Assembly: GCF_000745015.1 (NCBI RefSeq)
Contig: NZ_JQNA01000002.1
Coordinates: forward strand, 1 to 64,000
DNA from: Burkholderia sp. 9120
GTDB lineage: Bacteria > Pseudomonadota > Gammaproteobacteria > Burkholderiales > Burkholderiaceae
Direction of reading: 5' to 3'
Length of the DNA stretch: 64,000 nt
Shown: positions 16,710 through 25,852 of the stretch, piece after piece
Position numbering within the stretch: position 1 is the stretch's first letter
Layout of the letters: each line of letters starts with the position of its first letter
Notes under the pieces: generated by a model
What the model was told of the DNA's origin: nothing
Seen by the model: only the letters and a program-made list of their open reading frames with translations
The model's database searches: none
Position numbers and translations under genes: made by a program

Positions 16710-17531
16710 ATGAATACGGCAGAAACACCGAACCCGGAGCGGATAAGCCAGCAGGCGGGCCGGCGGCTCGTGATCGGCCGCTGGGGCGTCGAGCTATTGC
16801 CGCGACATGCGTATGAAGTCATGTACACCCCGGACCAGGCGGTGATCGGCTTCGCGTTCGAAAGCCAGCGGGGCCATCACGCGTTTTCAAGCGATCGTGT
16901 GTTGCCGTTCTTCTCGAAGCCGAACAGCCTGGCCTATGTGCCTGGCGGTTGCACGGTGTTTTCGTCGTCGCAAGGTGGGGGCGAATATCTGCGCGTCACC
17001 ATGTCTCGCGATCTTGCCGGCAGCGTGGCGGTCCAGCGACAGTTCAACGATTTCATCGATCCGATCGCGATCGACGCCGCGCAAACCATTCGGACTTTGT
17101 TGCTCACGGACGCGCCCGCCACGTTGTTGCTAGAAGAAAAGCTCATCGTTCTGGCGGAGCGCGTCAACTCCGTTGTTCATGGCGGATTGAGCGCGCCCCG
17201 GCAAGCCCGCTCGATGACCTCCGCGCGCCTGCGGCAGATCGACGAGATCATCGACTCGACCCTCGGCGAAGATATCAGCGTCAAGCTGATGGCGGACGCG
17301 CTGGGACTCTCCGAGGCGTTCTTCATTCGGGCCTTCAAGGCGGCGGTCGGAAAGAGCCCGCATAGCTACCTGATCGATCGCAGATTGGCCGCCGCTCGCG
17401 TGCTACTGGAAAGCTCGCGTCATGATTTGCGCGAGATCGCGCTCGCGGTCGGTTTCTCTTCGCACGCGCATATGACGGCCGCGTTTCGGAGCCGCCTGGG
17501 GATCACGCCCAGTCGTTTGCGGGGTGATTGA
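16710..17531 (+). CDS. AraC-family transcriptional regulator
   Basis: 273 aa. The C-terminal double HTH spans about residues 175-272 (ISVKLMADALGLSEAFFIRAF and HDLREIALAVGFSSHAHMTAAF, ending TPSRLRGD). The N-terminal sensor domain is not a recognisable cupin. The ATG is preceded by GAGGGA at a good distance. A strong hairpin follows the stop. Target unknown. Confidence 0.92.
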   Translation: MNTAETPNPERISQQAGRRLVIGRWGVELLPRHAYEVMYTPDQAVIGFAFESQRGHHAFSSDRVLPFFSKPNSLAYVPGGCTVFSSSQGGGEYLRVTMSRDLAGSVAVQRQFNDFIDPIAIDAAQTIRTLLLTDAPATLLLEEKLIVLAERVNSVVHGGLSAPRQARSMTSARLRQIDEIIDSTLGEDISVKLMADALGLSEAFFIRAFKAAVGKSPHSYLIDRRLAAARVLLESSRHDLREIALAVGFSSHAHMTAAFRSRLGITPSRLRGD

Positions 17532-17572
17532 GAAAAGATCTGTACGGACGCCGCGTTAAGTCCTCCGCAATT

Positions 17573-17608
17573 GAAACGACCCGGTCGCGGCTGCGACCGG
17601 GTCGTTTC
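17573..17608. terminator. Bidirectional stem-loop between araC-type and thioesterase genes
   Basis: Perfect 16-bp inverted repeat (GAAACGACCCGGTCGC and its complement) around a four-base loop GGCT, followed by ATTTC on the plus strand. It lies 42 bp after the AraC stop and 30 bp after the thioesterase stop on the other strand, so it can end both convergent transcripts. Confidence 0.85.
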
Positions 17609-17637
17609 ATTTCAAACCCAAGCGCTTCTCGCGCCCG

Positions 17638-18048
17638 TTACAGCGAACCCTGAAACGTCATCACCCGTTCCTTGAATGCATCCGGCACGAGCGCCGTCTT
17701 ATTGGTCGTGTAATCGAACATCACATGCGTGGACGCGCCGCGCGCGATGATCTGCTTGTCGTCGCGTTCCATCACATGTTCTAGCTCGAAGCTCTTGCTG
17801 CCGAATTTGACGACGCTGGAGCGGACCGTCAGCTTGTCGCCGAACATGGCGGGCGCCAGATATTCGCACTGGGTCTTGACCATGATGTGCGGCAGTTTCT
17901 CCGTGCGCGGCATGTCCAGCAGATCGAACATGTAGCTCAAATACGAATGCTGCAGGTAGTCGTAATAGACCGGGCTGCTCACGTGGCCCATCGAATCGGT
18001 GTCGCGGTACTTAACGTCGATCGGTGTTTCGTAGTGTCGCTTTGACAT
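17638..18048 (-). CDS. Acyl-CoA thioesterase, YbgC/FadM-like hotdog fold
   Basis: 136 aa. Hotdog-fold start VKYRDTDSMGHVSSPVYYDYLQ contains the YbgC-type catalytic Asp (RDTDSMGH). LTVRSSVVKFGSKSFELEHVM follows as expected. ATG at 18048 is preceded by GAGG; the upstream in-frame extension lacks homologous character. Substrate not predictable. Confidence 0.88.
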   Translation of the reverse strand: MSKRHYETPIDVKYRDTDSMGHVSSPVYYDYLQHSYLSYMFDLLDMPRTEKLPHIMVKTQCEYLAPAMFGDKLTVRSSVVKFGSKSFELEHVMERDDKQIIARGASTHVMFDYTTNKTALVPDAFKERVMTFQGSL

Positions 18049-18163
18049 GGTTGCCTCAACATGAGAAGTGATTGTCGTATCGGCTCGATCTTGGCGTCTC
18101 GCCGTCCTGCTTGATGCCTGGTTTTTTCCTGGCTTTTGCCAGGTTAATGCGCCTGCCTGATTG

Positions 18164-19567
18164 CTACTGAACTTCAAAAAACTCCGCCGAGCGATCGTTC
18201 TGCAACAACTCGCCAAAAATGCGCGTGACGTCGCCGTCCCATGCGTCGCGATAACGCGCGAGCCAGTACTCCGACTGATTCGGCGCGCCTGCGGCGATGT
18301 CCTGGAGCGGTGCAAGGTATTGCGTTTCGTCGTCGCCGGCGGCGTCATGCCGCGCTCGGGCGCGTAAGCCTTTGGCCGCGATCGCCACCACGTCGCCCGC
18401 GAGTTCGCGCAGCGTGCGGCCTTGCAGTCGCGCGTCGAGACCGAGGCGCGGCACGTCGCGGCGCACCGCCAGCAACTCCGCGCGGCTGATGCCGGCGGTC
18501 AGCGTCTGCGCATCGGACAACGCGCCCGTGTCATACAGCAGCCCGACCCATAGCGCCGACTGCGCGACCATCATCGCGGGCGTGCCGGCATCGGCGCCGC
18601 GCATTTCGAGGAAACGTTTCAACCGCACCTCGGTAAACGCCGTCGTCATGTGATCGGCGAAATCGGCCAGCGTCGCCGTGGCGTCTTCGAGACCGGGAAT
18701 GCGCCGGCCGAGAAAATCGCGGAACGTGTGACCGGCCACGTCGATATAGCGGTCGTTGCGGCGCACGAAATACATGGGTACGTCGTCGAGCAACCAGTTC
18801 ACGTAGCGCTCGAAACCGAAGCTGCGCGACATGAACAGCGCGGGAATGCCGCAGCGGTCGTGATCGGTGTCGGTCCAGACGTCGGCGCGCGTCGACATCA
18901 GGCCGGACGGTTGGCCCTCACGAAACGGCGAGTTGGCGAATAGCGCGGTGGCGAGCGGCTGAAGCGCGAGCGACACGCGCATCTTGGCTGCCATGTCCGC
19001 TTCCGACGCATAGTCGAGATTGACCTGCACGGTGCAGGTGCGCAGCATCATGTCGAGGCCGCGCGTGCCGACCTGCGGCATATAACGGCGCATGATCGCG
19101 TAACGGCGCTTCGGCATCCACGGCATCTCGTCGCGGCGCATCAGCGGATGAAAACCGAGCGGCGCCGCCTCGAACCCGAGTTGCTCGCCGATCGCCTTAA
19201 CGGTGTCCAGATGCGCGTGCAGTTCCGTCTGCGTGTCATGCAGCGACGCCACCGGCGCGCCGGACAATTCCAGTTGTCCGGCGGGTTCGAGCGAGATCGC
19301 CGCGCCGTCGTCATAGCGCACGCCGATCAGATGCCCGTCGTCGAGAATCGGCGACCCTTGCTGCTCGAGCAGCCGTTGCAGCACCGCGCCGATGCCCGCG
19401 TTGCCGTGATACGAAAGCGGTTTGAGCGTGTTGCGGTCGAACAGGAACTTCTCGTGCTCGGTGCCGATGCGAAACGCCGCGCGGTCTTTGCATCCCGCGG
19501 CGATGTAGTCAGCCAGTTGCTGCACGGAGACGATAGGCGTCTCGTCTGAATCCACGGCGTTAGACAT
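18164..19567 (-). CDS. gshA: Glutamate-cysteine ligase, plant/alphaproteobacterial type
   Basis: 467 aa. First step of glutathione synthesis. FRIGTEHEKFLF, ISLEPAGQLELSGAP, MMLRTCTVQVNLDYASE and FLEMRGADAG are the conserved nucleotide/substrate segments of the GCS2-type ligase seen in plants and alphaproteobacteria, distinct from E. coli GshA. Burkholderiales usually keep another GshA type as the housekeeping enzyme, so this may be a second copy; that needs the rest of the genome. Upstream of the thioesterase gene on the same strand, 115-bp gap. Confidence 0.9.
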   Translation of the reverse strand: MSNAVDSDETPIVSVQQLADYIAAGCKDRAAFRIGTEHEKFLFDRNTLKPLSYHGNAGIGAVLQRLLEQQGSPILDDGHLIGVRYDDGAAISLEPAGQLELSGAPVASLHDTQTELHAHLDTVKAIGEQLGFEAAPLGFHPLMRRDEMPWMPKRRYAIMRRYMPQVGTRGLDMMLRTCTVQVNLDYASEADMAAKMRVSLALQPLATALFANSPFREGQPSGLMSTRADVWTDTDHDRCGIPALFMSRSFGFERYVNWLLDDVPMYFVRRNDRYIDVAGHTFRDFLGRRIPGLEDATATLADFADHMTTAFTEVRLKRFLEMRGADAGTPAMMVAQSALWVGLLYDTGALSDAQTLTAGISRAELLAVRRDVPRLGLDARLQGRTLRELAGDVVAIAAKGLRARARHDAAGDDETQYLAPLQDIAAGAPNQSEYWLARYRDAWDGDVTRIFGELLQNDRSAEFFEVQ

Positions 19568-19757
19568 GGGTAAGCTCTACATAAGTGGGGGCGAAAACCG
19601 TCAGGTAGTGATCCTGATCAGTGTGTCGGACGCTTCGAGCGAAGCGCGCACGTTATGACGCAACGGACTAACTATATCTAGCCCGCTGCTAAGCGACTAC
19701 TGATAGCGTTGACAGGTTTTTCGCGTCACCGTGTAGGAAAACGGTGTCGGACGGGGG

Positions 19758-20681
19758 TTACAGCGAGGGTTTGCGTTTCGCGAAATAGTGCGCGGGGGAA
19801 TCGCCGAAACAGCGGCGAAACATGGCGATGAAATTACTCGGCGTCGCGTAGCCCAACGCGTCGGCCACGTTGGCGACGCTGTCGCCTTGCGCAAGACGTT
19901 CGAGCGCGCGCGTCAAACACGCCTGCTGACGCCACTGCGCGAAACTGCTGCCGGTCTCGGCGATAAACAGACGGCTCAGCGTGCGCGCCGACAGGCCGGC
20001 CCAGGCGGCCCATTCGTCGAGCGTGCGGGTGTCGTCGGGCTGGCCGAGGATCGCGTTGGCGATGCGCACGAGCCGGCGGTCGGTGGGCATCGGCAGATGC
20101 AGCGGCTCATGTGGCGCGCGGCGCATCTCGTCGAGCAGCACGAAGCTCATGCGTTCCTGTTCGGCATCGAGCCTGCACTGCGTGGCCCACGAGACCGCGC
20201 GCCTGACCAACGCTCGCATCAGTTCGCTGATGCTGATCACGCATGGCCGCTCCGGCAGGCTGGCGCTTGCCGCCGGCGTGATGACCACGCTCCAGCCGCT
20301 CATTGCGCCGCTAATGCTGACTTTATGCGATTCGCCTGGCGGGATCCAACCGGCGCGATGCGGCGGCAACAACCAGGATCCGTGCTGAGTGCGTACATGC
20401 GCGAGTCCGCTCTCGACGCAAAACACCTGGCCGCGCAAATGGTTATGCCAATCGACTTCGCGCGTGCCGAGTTGATAGTCGCTATCGCCTTCATGCTCGC
20501 CCCATACGGCGATCAGCGGCGGCCCGTCGGCGCGTTCGCTCGGATCGGATGACGGGGCGACGGGTGCGGTCGGCGTCGCTGTTTTGCGTGCGGTTTTAGG
20601 CTCACTGTGGTCCGCGTTTTTATGCGCGGATTTGTGCAGGAGGTGCTGCGCCTTGCTCGGGGTAGTCTTCTGGTATGGCAT
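19758..20681 (-). CDS. AraC-family regulator, likely controller of the efflux operon
   Basis: 307 aa. A charged Ala/Lys/Pro-rich N-terminal extension (about residues 1-50) precedes a cupin-like sensor (VDWHNHLRGQVFCVESG, GWIPPGESHKVSISG). The C-terminal HTH spans about residues 205-300 (DEWAAWAGLSARTLSRLFIAETG, VANVADALGYATPSNFIAMF). Divergent from the NodT-EmrA-EmrB operon with a 102-bp spacer, which makes local control likely. The cupin-AraC style is typical of drug-responsive regulators in this group. Confidence 0.9.
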   Translation of the reverse strand: MPYQKTTPSKAQHLLHKSAHKNADHSEPKTARKTATPTAPVAPSSDPSERADGPPLIAVWGEHEGDSDYQLGTREVDWHNHLRGQVFCVESGLAHVRTQHGSWLLPPHRAGWIPPGESHKVSISGAMSGWSVVITPAASASLPERPCVISISELMRALVRRAVSWATQCRLDAEQERMSFVLLDEMRRAPHEPLHLPMPTDRRLVRIANAILGQPDDTRTLDEWAAWAGLSARTLSRLFIAETGSSFAQWRQQACLTRALERLAQGDSVANVADALGYATPSNFIAMFRRCFGDSPAHYFAKRKPSL

Positions 20682-20783
20682 GGCTGGAATTCATTATTTT
20701 TTGTCTAAACAACGTTATCAGCTTTTCTATTGAACGTCCAACAATGCGGGTCATGGCAAGTCGCCCGATAGATGGAGTATTCA

Positions 20784-22343
20784 ATGGAAGGATGGGCTGA
20801 TATTCGACACGTCGCTTCGACGAGATCGCAACGATCGAAACGATCGACATGGCACCGTCGTGATGCATCTCGCATCGCGGCATGGATGACGGCGACGGCG
20901 TTGCTGATCACGTCCGCTGGCTGCGTCACCAGCCGCGGGCTCGCGCCGGTCGGCAAGCTGAGCGATCCGTCGCAGTTGCAGGCGTCGCAGAGTCTCGCGG
21001 GCATCGACGCCAACCGCGCATGGCCTGCCACCGACTGGTGGGTCGCGTTGGGGAACCCGCAATTGACGGCGCTGATCGAGCGCGCGCTCGCCGGCAACCC
21101 CGACCTCGCTATTGCCGACGCACGGGCCCGCGACGCGCAATCGCAGGTGACCGAAGCCAACGCCGCACGCTTTCCGAATCTGACCGCGAACGCCAACTTC
21201 ACCGCGCAGCGTCAGTCAGGCACCGTGTATAGCGAAGAAGAGGGCGGCGGTTTCTTCTATCACACGCGCGGACTCAATCTCGGCTTCAACTGGGACATCG
21301 ACCTGTGGGGCGGTAAGCGAGCCGCATGGGAAGCCGCGTTAGGCGAAGCGCGCGCGACGGAAGTCGACGCGCAGGCCGCGCGCATCCAGCTCTCGGTGAA
21401 CGTGGCGCGCGCCTATACGAATTTGAACTACGCGTATGCGCAGCAGGAAGTCGCGCAGTCGGAAGCGGATCGCGCCAACGAAGCGCGCGATCTGACGCTG
21501 CAGCGGGTTCACAAAGGCATCGACAACCAGGCGCAACTCAAGCAGTCCGATAGCGAAGTGGCAACCGCCATGCAGCAACAGGCGATGGCCGCGCAGGAGA
21601 TCGCCAGCGCACGGATCGCGCTCGCGATTCTGCTGGGCCAGGGGCCGGACGCGGGTCTGTCGATCCAGCGTCCCGCGGCGTTGCCGGTGCCCGCGCTCGC
21701 GGTGCCGGCCGACCTGCCGGCCAATCTGCTGGGCCGCCGCGCCGATCTGGTCGCGGCGCGCTGGCGGGTCGAGGCGGCGAGCCGCAACATCGCCAGCGCC
21801 AAAACGGAATTCCTGCCCAACATCAGTCTGAGCGCCATGGCGGGGCTCGCCACGCGCGGCGGCGCGTCGCTGTTCCAGGCGGCCTCGCGCACGTACTCGG
21901 TGACGCCGGCCATCAGTCTGCCGATCTTCGACGGCGGCGCATTGCGCGGCAATCTGCAGCATCGCGACGCGCAATACGACGTGGCGGTCGCGCAATACAA
22001 CAAGACGCTGATCGGCGCGCTCAATCAGGTCGCCGACAACCTGCACAGCCTGCAATCGATGCAACTGCAAATCGACGCGCAGCAACACGCGTTCGACGCC
22101 GCCCACGACGCATGGGCGCTCGCCGACCAGCGCTATCGCGCGGGCGTCGGCAGTTATCTGGAAGCGCTGGTGGTGCGTCAGCAGTTGCTGGTTGCCAGCA
22201 AACGGATGGCGCAATTGCGCGCGCAACACGTCGATCTGTCTCTGCAACTGGTCGAGGCGCTGGGCGGCGGTTTCATGCCGCAGCGCCCCGACGCCGCGTT
22301 CGCAGCCGTCTCTCCTTCTCTCGACATTCAAGCTACGCCATGA
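20784..22343 (+). CDS. NodT-family outer-membrane efflux lipoprotein
   Basis: 519 aa from ATG 20784, chosen because GGAG at 20774-20777 is six bases upstream; ATG 20772 lies inside that element. The N-terminus has a long basic leader, then a hydrophobic stretch and the lipobox-like LLITSAGC, so a lipidated outer-membrane TolC-type channel. Two OEP repeats follow (NPQLTALIERALAGNPDLAIADA, GFNWDIDLWGG, LLGRRADLVAARWRVEAA, YRAGVGSYLEALV). Stop/start overlap with the adaptor gene. Outer-membrane exit duct of the tripartite pump. Confidence 0.94.
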   Translation: MEGWADIRHVASTRSQRSKRSTWHRRDASRIAAWMTATALLITSAGCVTSRGLAPVGKLSDPSQLQASQSLAGIDANRAWPATDWWVALGNPQLTALIERALAGNPDLAIADARARDAQSQVTEANAARFPNLTANANFTAQRQSGTVYSEEEGGGFFYHTRGLNLGFNWDIDLWGGKRAAWEAALGEARATEVDAQAARIQLSVNVARAYTNLNYAYAQQEVAQSEADRANEARDLTLQRVHKGIDNQAQLKQSDSEVATAMQQQAMAAQEIASARIALAILLGQGPDAGLSIQRPAALPVPALAVPADLPANLLGRRADLVAARWRVEAASRNIASAKTEFLPNISLSAMAGLATRGGASLFQAASRTYSVTPAISLPIFDGGALRGNLQHRDAQYDVAVAQYNKTLIGALNQVADNLHSLQSMQLQIDAQQHAFDAAHDAWALADQRYRAGVGSYLEALVVRQQLLVASKRMAQLRAQHVDLSLQLVEALGGGFMPQRPDAAFAAVSPSLDIQATP

Positions 22344-23698
22344 GCAGCGAAAAAATTCTCGAACCCGTAAGTCAGGCCCCCGCGCCTGCGAATCAAACCG
22401 CGCTACGTCCGGGCGCCCCGCCTGAACCGGCGAAGCAGTCGCCAGGCGGCGCCGCGCCCGGCGGCTCGGGTGGCGCGGGCGGCAGTCCGACGCCGCCGGC
22501 TTCCGGGCGTCGCAAACTGCTGCTGCGTTTGCTGATCGCCGGCTTCGCAATCGGTATCGCCGTGTGGCTCGTGTGGCACTTTTTATACGGCCAATGGTAC
22601 GAGGCGACGGATAACGCGTACGTGCAAGGCAACGTCGTCGAGATCACGCCGCAGGTGCAGGGCACGGTGGTGTCGATCGGCGCCGACGACGGCGACCTCG
22701 TGCGCAGCGGCGACACGCTGGTGAAGCTCGACCCGAGCGATACCGAAGTGGAACTGGCCGGTGCGCAGGCCGCGTTGGCCGGCTCGGTGCGCAAGGTGCG
22801 CGGGCTGTACAGCAACGAACGCGGCTTGCACGACAGTCTCGAGGGCTCGCAGGCGGAAGTCGACGCGCGCCGTACGTCGCTCGATAAAGCCCGTGCCGAC
22901 TACGAACGCCGCCGCGATCTCGGCCGCACGGGTGCGATTTCGGCCGAAGAGCTGGCGCATGCACACGACACGCTGGTATCGGCGCAAAGCGCGTTCGTCG
23001 GCGCACAGAGCGCGCTGGCGAATCTGCAGCAGCAGTATCAGACCAGCAAGGCGCTGGTCGACGATACGGCCGTGGCGTCGCATCCTGATGTGGAAACGGC
23101 CGCCGCAAGATTGCGCGCCGCCTATCTGGAGAACGCGCGTGCCACGCTGGTCACGCCGGTCACCGGCTACGTCGCGAAACGCACGGTGCAATTGAGCCAG
23201 CGCGTACAGCCGGGCACGCCGTTGATGGCCGTGGTGCCGCTGCGGCAAGTCTGGGTCGACGCCAACTTCACCGAAAAGCAGGTCTCGGAGATGCGTATCG
23301 GCCAGCCGGTCGAGCTGCGCTCGGATCTGTACGGCGGCAGCGTGCGTTATAGCGGCAAGGTGCAGGCGCTTGGCGTGGGCACCGGCAGCGCGTTCGCGTT
23401 GCTGCCCGCGCAGAACGCCACCGGCAACTGGATCAAGATCGTCCAGCGCTTGCCGGTGCGGATCGAATTCACCGACCCGGCACAGCTGGAAAAGCATCCG
23501 CTGCGGATTGGCCTGTCGATGCACGCCAGCGTCGATCTGCATAATCGCGACGGCGCGATGCTGGCGCATCAGCCGCCGAGCGAACCGCTGTTCAGCAGCG
23601 ATCTGTATCAACGCCAGTTACAGCTCGCGAATGCGCTGGTCGACAAGGTGATCCACGACAACCTGCCGGTAGCCGGTGCCACGGCGAGCGTGAAATGA
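22340..23698 (+). CDS. emrA: EmrA-type periplasmic adaptor (HlyD family)
   Basis: 452 aa. A Pro/Gly/Ala-rich cytoplasmic N-terminus (residues 1-55), one transmembrane helix (about 60-80, LLIAGFAIGIAVWLVWHFL), then the barrel-sandwich/lipoyl part (TDNAYVQGNVVEITPQVQGTV), a long coiled coil (about 135-250) and ARATLVTPVTGYVAKR with the beta-barrel. Links the MFS pump to the NodT channel. Start fixed by the ATGA overlap at 22340. Confidence 0.95.
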   Translation: MSSEKILEPVSQAPAPANQTALRPGAPPEPAKQSPGGAAPGGSGGAGGSPTPPASGRRKLLLRLLIAGFAIGIAVWLVWHFLYGQWYEATDNAYVQGNVVEITPQVQGTVVSIGADDGDLVRSGDTLVKLDPSDTEVELAGAQAALAGSVRKVRGLYSNERGLHDSLEGSQAEVDARRTSLDKARADYERRRDLGRTGAISAEELAHAHDTLVSAQSAFVGAQSALANLQQQYQTSKALVDDTAVASHPDVETAAARLRAAYLENARATLVTPVTGYVAKRTVQLSQRVQPGTPLMAVVPLRQVWVDANFTEKQVSEMRIGQPVELRSDLYGGSVRYSGKVQALGVGTGSAFALLPAQNATGNWIKIVQRLPVRIEFTDPAQLEKHPLRIGLSMHASVDLHNRDGAMLAHQPPSEPLFSSDLYQRQLQLANALVDKVIHDNLPVAGATASVK

Positions 23699-25251
23699 GC
23701 GCGCCCGCGGCTGTGGCCGGCAGCGATTTCCGGCCCCGCAGCGTCCCGCTTACCACCTTCGGCCTTGCGCTGGCCGTGTTCATGCAGGTGCTGGACGGCA
23801 CCATCGCCAATGTGTCGCTGCCGACCATCGCCGGTAATCTTGGCGTGAGCACGAATCAGAGCGCTTGGGTGATCACCACCTTTTCGGTGAGCAACGCGAT
23901 CGCGCTGCCGCTGACGGGTTTTCTGGTGAAGCGCTTCGGCCAGGTGAAGCTGTTCGTCTGGGCGACGCTGCTGTTCACATTCGCCTCGCTGCTGTGCGGA
24001 CTGGCGCATAGCCTGCCGCAACTGGTGGCGTTCCGCGCGTTCCAGGGCCTCGTTGCCGGACCGATGATTCCGACCACCCAGGCGCTGATGCTGTCGATCT
24101 ATCCACCGGCGCGGCGTGGTTTCGCGCTCTCGATGATCGCGATGGTGACCGTCGTCGCGCCGATCGCGGGGCCCTTGCTCGGCGGTTGGATCACGGAGAA
24201 CTACTCGTGGGAATGGTCGTTCCTGATCAACGTGCCGATCGGCATTTTCGCGTGTTCGATGGTGTACGCGCAGATGCAGGGGCGGCCCGAAACCACCGCG
24301 AAGGCGAAGGTGGACTATGTCGGTCTCGCGGCGCTGATACTCGGCGTCGGCGCATTGCAGATCGTGCTGGACAAGGGTAACGACGAGGACTGGTTCAACT
24401 CGACCTTCATCGTGTGGATGTCGGTCGTGGCCGCGTTCGGCATTCTGCTGTTCCTGATCTGGGAGCTGACCGAGTCGAATCCGATCGTCAACCTGCGGCT
24501 CTTCAAGCATCGCAATTTCGCCGCCGGGACGTTGACGCTGGTGCTGGCGTATTCGGCGTTCTTCGCGGTCAACGTGATCGTGCCGCAATGGCTGCAGCGC
24601 ACGCTCGGTTACACGGCCTTCTGGGCCGGGGTCGCGGCCGCGCCGATGGGGATCATTCCAGTGCTGCTCACGCCGTTCATGGGCAAGTACGCGCCGCGCT
24701 TCAACATGCGGATGCTGGTGTGCATGGCGTTCGGCATTCTCGGCTGCGCGTCGTTTCTGCGGTCGCAGTTCTTTCTTGACGTGGACTTCGAGCACATCGC
24801 GCTGATCCAGTTGCTGCAAGGACTCGGGCTCGCGCTGTTCATCATGCCGATCAACAGCATTCTGCTGTCGGATCTGAAGCCCGACGAGATTGCCGCGGGC
24901 TCGGGCCTGTCGACCTTTCTGCGCACGCTCGGCGCGAGCTTCGCGGTGTCGATCACGTCGTTCCTGTGGGAGCGCCGCGCGGTGCAGCACCACGCGCAGA
25001 TCACCGAGAGCATCAGCGTGTTCGATCCGGCGGTGCGTCAACAGTTGCGCGTGCTGGGGCAGGGGGATCCGCAAACCGGCTATCAGCTGCTCGACCGGAT
25101 GATCGACGCGCAGGCCTATCAGATCTCGTTCAACGACGTCGCGTTCGCGCTGGGTTGGGTGTACATCGCGGTGATCGTGCTGGTGTGGCTGGCTAAACCG
25201 CCATTCGGGCCGAGGCCGGGCGGCGGTGCGCCCGCGGGGGCCAAGCGCTGA
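23695..25251 (+). CDS. emrB: EmrB/QacA-type MFS drug:proton antiporter (DHA2, 14 TM)
   Basis: 518 aa. AVFMQVLDGTIANVSLPTIAG is the DHA2 helix-1 motif with the membrane Asp; RFGQVKLFVWA is motif A; LSMIAMVTVVAPIAGPLLGG is motif C of the antiporters. ATGA overlap with emrA. The operon is closed by the hairpin at 25271. Probable multidrug or hydrophobic acid export; substrate not predictable. Confidence 0.95.
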   Translation: MSAPAAVAGSDFRPRSVPLTTFGLALAVFMQVLDGTIANVSLPTIAGNLGVSTNQSAWVITTFSVSNAIALPLTGFLVKRFGQVKLFVWATLLFTFASLLCGLAHSLPQLVAFRAFQGLVAGPMIPTTQALMLSIYPPARRGFALSMIAMVTVVAPIAGPLLGGWITENYSWEWSFLINVPIGIFACSMVYAQMQGRPETTAKAKVDYVGLAALILGVGALQIVLDKGNDEDWFNSTFIVWMSVVAAFGILLFLIWELTESNPIVNLRLFKHRNFAAGTLTLVLAYSAFFAVNVIVPQWLQRTLGYTAFWAGVAAAPMGIIPVLLTPFMGKYAPRFNMRMLVCMAFGILGCASFLRSQFFLDVDFEHIALIQLLQGLGLALFIMPINSILLSDLKPDEIAAGSGLSTFLRTLGASFAVSITSFLWERRAVQHHAQITESISVFDPAVRQQLRVLGQGDPQTGYQLLDRMIDAQAYQISFNDVAFALGWVYIAVIVLVWLAKPPFGPRPGGGAPAGAKR

Positions 25252-25270
25252 ACCGCTAAAGCAATGAAGC

Positions 25271-25323
25271 GCGGGTGCGCCGGCCGTCGAATGCCGGCGC
25301 ACCCGCCCAATCAAGATTTTTTT
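25271..25323 (+). terminator. Candidate rho-independent terminator after emrB
   Basis: Perfect 14-bp stem GCGGGTGCGCCGGC/GCCGGCGCACCCGC around an 8-base loop, with a seven-T run ten bases after the stem. The T run is displaced, so efficiency may be partial and allow read-through into 25348. Confidence 0.65.
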
Positions 25324-25347
25324 CAACTTGCAAGAGGAACCTGAATC

Positions 25348-25761
25348 ATGAATCTGAGCCATGAACTGAGCACATCCGCCGTGTTCGATCTGTCGGAATT
25401 CCCGCTCGTGATCGCCCGCAACGACGCGATCGCACCCGGTTACGCGGTGGCCTGGGAGCAGGACATGAATGCGCTGCTGAAGACCGGCGAGCACTTCGTG
25501 TTGCTGTTCATTTCGCCGCGCCCCGAGGAAACGCACGAGGACCGCAAGCACCGCGGCATGTGGCTCAAGACGAACCGCGACGCGCTGTCGCAAGTCTGCA
25601 AGGCCTTGATCACGGTCGAACCCGACGAGAGCGAGCGCGAAGAGTCAAAGGCCGGCGCGGCGGCGATCTCGAAAGCCTTCGGCATTCCGCTCGAAGCGGT
25701 GGCCACGCTCGACGATGCCAAGAAGATAGGTAGGCAATTGCTGTCGGAAACGGGAGACTAA
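25348..25761 (+). CDS. Small conserved hypothetical protein downstream of emrB
   Basis: 137 aa, acidic, no signal or membrane segment. Opens MNLSHELSTSAVFDLSEFPL; the middle has GEHFVLLFISPRPEETHEDRK. A GAGGAA element precedes the ATG. The alternating strand/helix pattern and length are reminiscent of STAS/SpoIIAA-like folds, but I cannot assign a family. Same strand as emrAB but separated by a hairpin. Confidence 0.7.
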   Translation: MNLSHELSTSAVFDLSEFPLVIARNDAIAPGYAVAWEQDMNALLKTGEHFVLLFISPRPEETHEDRKHRGMWLKTNRDALSQVCKALITVEPDESEREESKAGAAAISKAFGIPLEAVATLDDAKKIGRQLLSETGD

Positions 25762-25852
25762 CGCCGCCGTTCCGATTGGCAACAGGGCTGCGAGACGCTC
25801 GGGACGGTTATATCAGTACACCAGAACGAACAGAAAAAACGGGAGTATACGA

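Noticed and set aside
20701..20712. Short inverted repeat TTGT-CTAA-ACAA between the AraC gene and the efflux operon
   Set aside because: Too short and common to claim as an operator without comparative data.
23608..25593. 661-codon minus-strand ORF across emrB
   Set aside because: Shadow of emrB; composition is Arg/His/Gln-rich with no motif, and it crosses the terminator and next gene.
25762..25852. Possible lux box upstream of the LuxR gene
   Set aside because: No dyad of the CTG-N10-CAG kind could be found in this spacer.
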